DNA of 28,027 nt. It comes from an uncultured Actinomycetes bacterium (lineage in GTDB: Bacteria; Actinomycetota; Thermoleophilia; Miltoncostaeales; Miltoncostaeaceae). Position numbers and translations under genes: made by a program. Below the pieces are notes generated by a model. The model was not told the DNA's origin. It did not search any database and saw only the letters and a list, made by a program, of their open reading frames with translations. This document shows, one piece after another, positions 22,793 to 28,027 of the stretch. Positions within the stretch are counted from its first letter, which is position 1. Each line of letters begins with the position of its first letter. The stretch lies in assembly GCA_937862675.1 (NCBI GenBank), contig CALMEC010000288.1, forward strand, positions 1 through 28,027, written 5' to 3'.

Positions 22793-23662
22793 ATGACATA
22801 CGCAAGCAGCCGTAACGAGGAGCGGCATCGTTTTGAGGACTCGGAGGCGCTACGTGCACTGCTCAACAGACTTCATGACGCTGGCACGGGCGCGTGGCGG
22901 AACGATCCGGACGCTGCCGCGCTGATGCGGCACGCGGCCGACAAGTACGCTGCCCTGGCACGCAAGCACGGCCTGGACCCGTGGGAGGCCGCATCGGCGG
23001 CGTTCGACGCGATGCGCGGAGCCGCGACGAGGCGGGCGGATGATCCGTGGGCGGTGGTGACCCGTGCGGTGCAGGTGACCTGCATCGGTGAGGAGCGCGG
23101 CAACGGCCTGCTGTGCTCGGTGCACCAGGCCCGTCGGCCGAGGTATTCGGTGTTCCATGATGCGGAACGGTTCAGCGACCGAGAGAACCCGCTGCCCGAC
23201 TACCACCCCGCGTTCCACGTCGACCCTTTCACCGACGACGAGGAGGACGTGCCCGCTGAGGACGAAGACGTGCGGCTGGAGCGGACGGTGAACGTCGACT
23301 CGGCGATGGAGGACACGATCGCGTTCCTGACTCGGCTGGGATGGGATCCGGCGACCGCACGCGCCTCGGTCGACTACATCACTGGCCGGCTTGCCGAATC
23401 CGTGTCGCGAGCGTCGGCCTTCGAGGTACTCCGCCGCGACCAGCAAGCCCGCGCCCTCTTGGACCTGCCCGGCGCCGCCTGGACGACGCTGCTGCGAGTC
23501 GTTCTCGGCGCCCCGGACCCCGCCCTCGCGCACACCAACACCGGCCGAGGGGTGCTGGTGCGGTTGCTGATCGGGGAGCCGTTGCGGGCGCTGCTGAGTG
23601 ATGACGACCTTGTGCTCACCGCGGGCCTTGCCGCACCCGATACCGGGGGTGGTCACCCGTGA
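22793..23662 (+). CDS. Conserved-looking element protein of unknown function (sigma-like helical segment?)
   Basis: A 289-residue soluble acidic protein. AGGAGGTG lies about five bases before the ATG, a near-perfect ribosome binding site. Residues ~40-105 (ALARKHGLDPWEAASAAFDA, RADDPWAVVTRAVQV, GEERGNGLLCSVHQARR) are helical and recall sigma-70 region 2 in spacing of hydrophobics and the DPWA segment. There is no region 4 helix-turn-helix, so it is not a normal sigma factor. An acidic linker follows (DDEEDVPAEDED), then a helical C-terminal half. The stop overlaps the GTG of the ParB-like gene. Proteins of this type occur in actinobacterial conjugative elements, as I recall, with no known function. 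Confidence 0.8.
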   Translation: MTYASSRNEERHRFEDSEALRALLNRLHDAGTGAWRNDPDAAALMRHAADKYAALARKHGLDPWEAASAAFDAMRGAATRRADDPWAVVTRAVQVTCIGEERGNGLLCSVHQARRPRYSVFHDAERFSDRENPLPDYHPAFHVDPFTDDEEDVPAEDEDVRLERTVNVDSAMEDTIAFLTRLGWDPATARASVDYITGRLAESVSRASAFEVLRRDQQARALLDLPGAAWTTLLRVVLGAPDPALAHTNTGRGVLVRLLIGEPLRALLSDDDLVLTAGLAAPDTGGGHP

Positions 23663-24747
23663 GCTCCCCGCAGGATGGGCACATTGAGCTGGAACGTGCG
23701 GTGGATTCCATCGGTGTCGGCCGGCGGCACCGGCAGGACTACGGCGATCTGGCGCCGTTGGTCGAGTCGATTCGCCGCAACGGCTTGTGGCAACCGATCG
23801 CGATCACCCTCGACGGGCATCTCATCTGCGGCGCCCGCCGGCTGGCGGCGATCAAGCTGCTCGGGTGGAAGACCGTCAAGGTATGGGTGCGGTCCGGTGT
23901 CTCGGACCGTCTCGGGCAGCTCCTCGCGGAGCAGGACGACAACCTGTTACACAAGCCGTTGACCCAGTTCGAGGCTGCCGGCCTCTACCGCGAACTCAAG
24001 ACCCTGCTCGCCGAAGATGCCGCACACCGCCAGGAGGCAACCCGGTTCCACGCCGCCGACGATGCGGGAGATGACGGTGCCGTTAAGTTAACGGCACCGT
24101 GGGACTCGACCCCAGGCGAGGCTGCGGTGCAGGCCGCGCAGATGGTCACCGGCCGCGACTCCCACACCACGCTGGAGCGCATCGGCCGCCTCGAACGCCT
24201 CGCCGCCGACCACTCCCAACCCGAATCCGTACGCGCTCGCGCGGCGGAGGAGGTCGAGCGGATCAAGGCCGGCGGCAGCGTCTATCCCTCCCATCTGCGG
24301 ATCAATGCCGAGCTCTCCCTCGCCGAGCTCGACCAGATCGCCGCCGACCCCACCCGGCCCGCCGGGCTGCGCGACCGGGCCCGCGCCGAGGCCGCTAAGG
24401 TGCGGGTGGCCGAGCGTGAGGCGCGGGCGGTGGAGCTGGAGGAGTTGGCGCAGGCGGCGCTCGCTCGTGTGAAGGCCGCGAAGAAGAACGGCCGGAAACC
24501 CCGCCGCCCCGCGCTGACCGCGGTCGAGGACCAGGGCGAGCCGGTGCCGTTTCCGCTGACCGTGTTCGTCGCCGTCTGGGACGACCTCGCCCAGTGGTGG
24601 CTGCACCACAACCCGGAGGTTGTCGGCCCGGCACTGACCGAGGAGCAATGGTCCCGGTTCGAGCAGACCGTGGCCGGCACCGTCACCTTCGCTGACGCCG
24701 CCCGTGCCGCCCGCCGTGCACCGGAGCGCAGCGAGCACATCGCCTGA
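23659..24747 (+). CDS. ParB-like partition/DNA-binding protein
   Basis: A 362-residue protein with an N-terminal ParB/sulfiredoxin-type domain: RRHRQDYGDLAPLVESIRRN, then GLWQPIAITLDGHLICGARR (the canonical GERR reads GARR) and LAAIKLLGW. The middle and C-terminal parts are long, charged and helical, with Ala/Arg/Glu-rich coiled-coil character (residues ~230-300), and a WDDLAQWWLHH segment near 315. GTG 23659 overlaps the previous stop (GTGA). No parA gene is present in the window. It may stabilise the element or regulate transfer genes. A perfect 27-bp palindrome lies within the gene at 24074-24100 and could be its own binding site. Confidence 0.85.
   Translation: MSSPQDGHIELERAVDSIGVGRRHRQDYGDLAPLVESIRRNGLWQPIAITLDGHLICGARRLAAIKLLGWKTVKVWVRSGVSDRLGQLLAEQDDNLLHKPLTQFEAAGLYRELKTLLAEDAAHRQEATRFHAADDAGDDGAVKLTAPWDSTPGEAAVQAAQMVTGRDSHTTLERIGRLERLAADHSQPESVRARAAEEVERIKAGGSVYPSHLRINAELSLAELDQIAADPTRPAGLRDRARAEAAKVRVAEREARAVELEELAQAALARVKAAKKNGRKPRRPALTAVEDQGEPVPFPLTVFVAVWDDLAQWWLHHNPEVVGPALTEEQWSRFEQTVAGTVTFADAARAARRAPERSEHIA
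24074..24100. repeat. Perfect 13+1+13 palindrome inside the parB-like gene
   Basis: ACGGTGCCGTTAA (24074-24086), a central G, then the exact reverse complement TTAACGGCACCGT (24088-24100). All 13 pairs match, and the AT core TTAAGTTAA stands out in GC-rich DNA. It encodes D-G-A-V-K-L-T-A-P within the ParB-like protein. Plasmid partition proteins bind palindromic parS sites near or inside par genes, so a parS-like role is attractive but not shown. A hairpin in the mRNA is the alternative. Confidence 0.7.
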
Positions 24748-24823
24748 CCGGGCGCCGCGTTCTGGGGTTGGTGTGTGCACCTTCCAGTCGACCACCTATC
24801 TGTCGCCTTCTGGGAGGACCCGC

Positions 24824-25519
24824 ATGGACCCCGCCACCCTTGCTGATCGTCGTCGCCGCCGTCTGCTGATCGCCACGATCGCGGGTGGCATCGTGCTGCT
24901 CTTGCTGGTCGGTGTCGGCATCTACGGGCTGCTACGCGGCCCAGCACCCCGCACCGACACCACTCCCGCTGACTCGCCGAGTTCTACCGTGACCGCCCCG
25001 CCGATCGGTCCGTCCCGGGAGGGGCCGGTGGCGGTGCCGCAGGTCGGTGGCCCGGAGGCGTTCGCCCGCGCGGTCGCCGGCGCACTGTTCACCTGGGACA
25101 CCACCACCGGTCACAGACCCTCGGACTACGCGCAGATGCTCGCCGATGTCGCAGCCGATGAGGAGGCGGCCGCACTGGGCGGGGATGTGCGGGCCTATCT
25201 GCCGACCGTGGAGGCGTGGGGACAGCTCCGTCAGTATCAGACCCGCCAATGGCTCATCGTCGATACCGCGGTCATCCCGGAGGCATGGGACACTGCGGTC
25301 GCGCAGGCCGCTCCGGGCCAGATTCCCGCAGGCATCGTCGCGTACACGATCGAGGGCACCCGGCACCGGGACGGCACCTGGGGCACCGAACCGGTGGAGG
25401 CGTCCCGGCCGGTGTCGTTCACCGTGTTCGCCGTCTGCACGCCCCCGGTCCCCGGTCGAGGCAGTCCGGGGCTGTGCGAGCTGCTGCGGCTCTCCCAACT
25501 CGACAACCCCCTGCGATAG
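24824..25519 (+). CDS. Membrane-anchored conjugation protein, VirB8/TcpC-like candidate
   Basis: A 231-residue protein with a short basic cytoplasmic N-terminus (ADRRRRR), one transmembrane helix (LLIATIAGGIVLLLLVGVGI) and a large outer domain after a Pro/Thr-rich linker. The outer domain starts with GPEAFARAVAGALFTWDTTT and ends in a beta-rich part (WLIVDTAVIPEAW, GIVAYTIEGTRHRDGTW, VSFTVFAVCTPP). This shape is that of VirB8/TcpC-type scaffold proteins, which have NTF2-like outer domains. The match is structural reasoning, not a clear motif. GGGAGG six bases before ATG 24824 fixes the start. It precedes the peptidase and pilin-like genes of the secretion apparatus. Confidence 0.78.
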   Translation: MDPATLADRRRRRLLIATIAGGIVLLLLVGVGIYGLLRGPAPRTDTTPADSPSSTVTAPPIGPSREGPVAVPQVGGPEAFARAVAGALFTWDTTTGHRPSDYAQMLADVAADEEAAALGGDVRAYLPTVEAWGQLRQYQTRQWLIVDTAVIPEAWDTAVAQAAPGQIPAGIVAYTIEGTRHRDGTWGTEPVEASRPVSFTVFAVCTPPVPGRGSPGLCELLRLSQLDNPLR

Positions 25520-25536
25520 ACGAGGAGGTGCTTGTC

Positions 25537-26706
25537 GTGTTGACGAAACTCGCCGCTCTCGCGGTCGCCCTCCTGTTCTTCGCCCCCTCGGTCGTGCTGG
25601 TCGGGGTGGCGGCCGTGGTCAATCCCGCGATGACCGCGTGCGCGCCGGGGTCGCTGCTCGTCGGGCCGATCCCGGACTCGCTGACCGCCACCACCCGAAG
25701 CGGCCAGACCGTCACCCTGAACCGCACCCAGCTCACCCACGCCGCCACGATCATCACCACGGGCGGGCAGACCAACGGGGTCGGCCGCCCGGGGGTCGTG
25801 ATCGCGCTGATGGCTGCGCTCACCGAGTCCACGCTGCGGATGCTCGCGAACACGGACTCCTACCCGGAGTCGGCCGACTTCCCGAACGATGGCAACGGGT
25901 CCGATCACGACAGCCTCGGCCTGTTCCAGATGCGGCCCGCCGCCGGGTGGGGCACCGTCGCCGAGCTCATGGACTCGAGCTATCAGGCGCGTGCGTTCTA
26001 CGGCGGTCAGACCGGCCCGAACTACCCGTCACCGCGCGGCCTGCTCGACATCCCGGGCTGGCAGAGCATGGACCCCGGCGAAGCCGTCCAGGCAGTCGAA
26101 GTCAGTGCGTACCCGGACCGGTATCAGAACTACCAGCCGGTCGCCGAAGCGATCCTGACCGCTCTGACCCGTCCCGCCCCGACCGGCGGCGGTGGTGGGG
26201 GTGCGCCGGTGGTGCCGGAGACCACCCGCATCGTGTTCCCGCTGCCGGAGGGCACCTGGGTGCGCACCAGCCCGTTCGGGTGGCGCATCCACCCGATCAC
26301 CGGGGAACGCGCCTTCCACACCGGCTCCGATTTCGCCGCGCCGGATGGCACCCCGATCCTCGCCGCCGCAGACGGCGTGGTGGTGCTGGCGGAGTTCTCC
26401 GGCGGGTACGGCGGGCTGATCGTCATCGAGCACACGGTGGGGGGCCAGCGGGTCGCGTCCTACTACGGGCACATGTGGCAGCACGGCATCCACGTCACCG
26501 AAGGGCAGATGGTCACCGCCGGGCAGCACATCGGCGATGTCGGCTCCTCCGGGCAATCCACCGGCCCGCACCTGCATTTCGAGATCCGCCCCGGCGGTAG
26601 GGGTGCCGAACCCGTCGACGGTGACGTGTGGCTCACCGATCACGGCGCGGAAGGCATCAGCGGCGGGGACACCACTCTCGCCGCCTGCACGGCAGGAGGC
26701 GTGTGA
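25537..26706 (+). CDS. Secreted two-domain cell-wall hydrolase with M23 peptidase (conjugation lysin)
   Basis: A 389-residue protein. An N-terminal signal or anchor helix (LAALAVALLFFAPSVVLVGV) leads to a lysozyme/transglycosylase-like domain at ~65-205 (VVIALMAALTESTLRMLAN, GSDHDSLGLFQMRPAAGWGT). After a Gly-rich linker comes an M23 peptidase domain with zinc ligands His261 and Asp265 in HTGSDF and His345/His347 in PHLHFE. It should cut peptidoglycan locally so that the transfer machine can cross the wall, as VirB1-type proteins do. GAGGAGGTG ending six bases before GTG 25537 sets the start; the open frame upstream belongs to the previous gene's DNA. The stop overlaps the next ATG. Confidence 0.92.
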   Translation: MLTKLAALAVALLFFAPSVVLVGVAAVVNPAMTACAPGSLLVGPIPDSLTATTRSGQTVTLNRTQLTHAATIITTGGQTNGVGRPGVVIALMAALTESTLRMLANTDSYPESADFPNDGNGSDHDSLGLFQMRPAAGWGTVAELMDSSYQARAFYGGQTGPNYPSPRGLLDIPGWQSMDPGEAVQAVEVSAYPDRYQNYQPVAEAILTALTRPAPTGGGGGGAPVVPETTRIVFPLPEGTWVRTSPFGWRIHPITGERAFHTGSDFAAPDGTPILAAADGVVVLAEFSGGYGGLIVIEHTVGGQRVASYYGHMWQHGIHVTEGQMVTAGQHIGDVGSSGQSTGPHLHFEIRPGGRGAEPVDGDVWLTDHGAEGISGGDTTLAACTAGGV

Positions 26707-26972
26707 TGGACGTGTTCCCCGACTTCGGCGGCGTCGGCGGCGCCGGAGAGCTGCGGGCGATCGTGGGGGCGTTGCTGATGTTCGTCCTCGTCATCGCGGT
26801 GCTCATGCTGATCGCCTGCGCGATCGTGTGGGCGATCGCCTCCTCCAGCGGGAACTACCAGGCCGCCACCAAGGCCCGCACCGGCTTGTGGGTATCGGTC
26901 GGTGCCGCGGCGTTGGCCGGTGCCGGGGTCGCCTGGGTGAACTTCCTCCTCGGCATCGGCGAACAACTCTGA
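26706..26972 (+). CDS. Small two-helix membrane protein, DUF6112-like (VirB2/TrbC-type candidate), copy 1
   Basis: An 88-residue protein with a short polar N-terminus (MDVFPDFGGVGGAGELRAIV) and two transmembrane helices (LLMFVLVIAVLMLIACAIVW and VSVGAAALAGAGVAWVNFLL) separated by a polar loop (SSSGNYQAATKART). The loop-and-helix plan is that of VirB2/TrbC pilin-like subunits, and I associate this sequence with DUF6112 of actinobacterial conjugative elements. ATG 26706 overlaps the stop of the peptidase gene. A paralogue lies at 27483. Confidence 0.85.
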   Translation: MDVFPDFGGVGGAGELRAIVGALLMFVLVIAVLMLIACAIVWAIASSSGNYQAATKARTGLWVSVGAAALAGAGVAWVNFLLGIGEQL

Positions 26973-26983
26973 CCAGCCGCGCC

Positions 26984-27008
26984 GGTCAGGTCAGGTCAGC
27001 TCAGGTGA
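26984..27008. repeat. Five-unit 5-bp tandem repeat between convergent genes
   Basis: GGTCA is repeated three times and followed by the variants GCTCA and GGTGA. The array overlaps the stop codon of the minus-strand NUDIX gene. It could vary by slippage and change the C-terminus of that protein. No function is evident. Confidence 0.5.
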
Positions 27009-27396
27009 GGATGCCGGCGCGGCGCAGGTAGTCGGCAAGGTTCGTCGTCAGCGGGAGCTGGTCGAGGTCTGCGGCGGTGACCCAGCGAGCATCGTCCGCG
27101 TCGTCGCCCGGTGTTAGTTCGCCGCCGGTGACAGTGGCGGCGAAGTCGTGCACCTCGAACACCCGGCCGTCACCGGCCGGGATCGTCACGCACCACAGCT
27201 CACGCCCCACCGACACCCGCAGCCCGGTCTCCTCGAACGCTTCCCGTGCCGCCGCCTCAGCCAAGGTTTCGCCGGGCTCGACGCTGCCTCCGGGAACCGA
27301 CCAGCGGCCCTTCTCCGGCTCGGTGCCGCGCAGCACGAGCAGCACACGTCCGCCGTCGTCGGTGATAACGGCGCTGGCGGCCCGAACGACTCCCAC
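27001..27396 (-). CDS. NUDIX hydrolase
   Basis: A 131-residue NUDIX-fold protein. The Nudix box is complete: GGSVEPGETLAEAAAREAFE followed by ETGLRV, containing the metal-binding REAFEE. The N-terminus (ASAVITDDGGRVLLVLRGTE) and the segment KGRWSVPGG are typical of MutT/ADP-ribose-type enzymes, which cleave nucleoside diphosphates linked to another moiety. The exact substrate cannot be read from the sequence. Start is GTG at 27396 with no clear ribosome binding site. It is encoded opposite to the transfer operon and sits between two paralogous membrane-protein genes, so it is probably an accessory insertion. Confidence 0.92.
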   Translation of the reverse strand: MGVVRAASAVITDDGGRVLLVLRGTEPEKGRWSVPGGSVEPGETLAEAAAREAFEETGLRVSVGRELWCVTIPAGDGRVFEVHDFAATVTGGELTPGDDADDARWVTAADLDQLPLTTNLADYLRRAGILT

Positions 27397-27482
27397 CAGG
27401 CAAGGCTATCCGCCCGTCGCCGGGGCACGGGGGTGCACCTGACAGCCGAGAACACGTCTCGCGAACAGTCAGGAGCATCCCC

Positions 27483-27752
27483 GTGATCGACATCGACCCC
27501 AACTCGTCCGGTCTTCCCGGTATCGAGCAACTGCGCATCATCGTCGGCGCCGTCATGACCGTCGGCCTCATCCTCTCCGTCCTCGCGCTGATCGTCTCGG
27601 CGATCGTGTGGGGGTTCGGCGCGAACTCCTCGAACCCGCACCTCGCCAGCCGCGGCAAGGTCGGCGTGCTCGTGTCCTGCGGGGCGGCGATCATCTGCGG
27701 TGCCGCGGTGACGCTCATCAACTTCTTCTGGGGCGTCGGGCAGGCCGTCTGA
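27483..27752 (+). CDS. Small two-helix membrane protein, DUF6112-like, copy 2
   Basis: An 89-residue paralogue of the protein at 26706. It has a similar polar N-terminus (IDIDPNSSGLPGIEQLRIIV), two membrane helices (VGLILSVLALIVSAIVWGFG and VSCGAAIICGAAVTLINFFW) and loop (NSSNPHLASRGK). CAGGAGC about eight bases before GTG 27483 supports the start. Pilin-like or inner-membrane channel role is inferred from the layout and from the VirB6-like gene that follows. Confidence 0.85.
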   Translation: MIDIDPNSSGLPGIEQLRIIVGAVMTVGLILSVLALIVSAIVWGFGANSSNPHLASRGKVGVLVSCGAAIICGAAVTLINFFWGVGQAV

Positions 27753-27792
27753 TGACCACCCCAACAACGCGCCGCCCATGGGGGTGGGTGCG

Positions 27793-28027
27793 GTGAGCGT
27801 GTGCGATGTCCCGGTCATCTCCTCCGTCTGCGACGCCGTAGGCGAAGCGACGGCGTCGCTGATCGCCGCGCCGTTCGACTGGCTCGGCCAGGCAATGGCG
27901 GGAGCTGCCGCGTGGCTGTTCGAGGCGGTGTGGTGGGTGTTCGACACCACCACCCTCGTCGACGTCCCCAGCCCTGAGTACGTCGGCGTCTACAACGTCC
28001 TGTTCGGCGTCGCGATCTTCGTGATGC
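27793..28027 (+). CDS. VirB6/TrbL-like conjugal transfer membrane protein, 5' part only
   Basis: The frame is open from here to the right edge (78 codons). It reads VSVCDVPVISSVCDAVGEAT, then IAAPFDWLGQAMAGAAAWLF, WWVFDTTTLVDVPSPEYVGV and YNVLFGVAIF. This start is characteristic of large multi-helix VirB6/TrbL-type proteins of actinobacterial conjugative elements, as I recall them, which form the inner-membrane channel. GTG 27793 is chosen because it overlaps the stop of a 14-codon frame (27752-27796) that itself overlaps the previous gene's stop, suggesting stepwise coupling. ATG 27778 in the same frame is an alternative start. Confidence 0.75.
   Translation, partial: MSVCDVPVISSVCDAVGEATASLIAAPFDWLGQAMAGAAAWLFEAVWWVFDTTTLVDVPSPEYVGVYNVLFGVAIFVM

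Noticed and set aside
22719..22796. 25-codon frame ending at the start of the 22793 gene
   Set aside because: Its stop overlaps the next ATG, but it has no good ribosome binding site, no matching paralogue, and a low-complexity sequence.
23659..24747. TTA leucine codons in the parB-like gene as a bldA-type regulatory signal
   Set aside because: TTA also occurs in kdpA and kdpC, so it is not specific to this gene. The host is not shown to use bldA control.

Overview
The window is high-GC DNA with GTG starts, strong GGAGG-type ribosome binding sites and heavily coupled genes (ATGA, TGATG and GTGA overlaps). This points to an actinomycete. The gene set matches the conjugative elements of Microbacteriaceae-like and related actinobacteria, but the genus cannot be read from the sequence. 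No rRNA, tRNA, CRISPR array, integrase or transposase was found.

Layout. (1) Positions 1-2877, minus strand: a MobF-type relaxase-helicase whose C-terminus lies beyond the left edge. (2) Positions 2975-5302: accessory genes, namely a protein of unknown function with an EREWR motif, then a C5-cytosine DNA methyltransferase broken near its end by one missing base. A second gene with its own ribosome binding site is nested inside the methyltransferase in another frame. (3) Positions 5558-18281: a 12.7-kb potassium-uptake block holding two complete tandem kdpFABC operons, each headed by a 27-codon membrane micro-ORF, followed by a single kdpDE sensor-regulator pair. (4) Positions 18433-19398: an AraC-family regulator. 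(5) Positions 19624-28027: a plus-strand transfer/maintenance operon. It encodes an ArdC-like antirestriction protein with a metallopeptidase motif, a primase-polymerase, a DUF2637 membrane protein with a C-terminal helix-turn-helix, two proteins of unknown function, a ParB-like protein, a membrane-anchored VirB8-like candidate, a secreted M23 peptidase, two DUF6112-like small membrane proteins with an antisense NUDIX gene between them, and the start of a VirB6/TrbL-like protein.

How it works together. The two flanks form a conjugative-element backbone: relaxase on one side, replication/antirestriction/partition and type IV secretion genes on the other. The centre is cargo. The main cargo is high-affinity K+ uptake, so the element probably gives its host better growth or survival under K+ limitation or osmotic stress (inference). 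The second Kdp copy has substitutions at conserved positions of KdpA and KdpB, so the two pumps may not be equivalent.

Most interesting signals: an ungapped 39-bp element with direct half-sites 32 bp apart, upstream of both kdp operons and of the AraC gene; the nested gene in the methyltransferase; a perfect 13+1+13 palindrome inside the parB-like gene; the duplicated kdp operon with its micro-ORFs; and a pair of direct repeats 21 bp apart between the AraC gene and the transfer operon.
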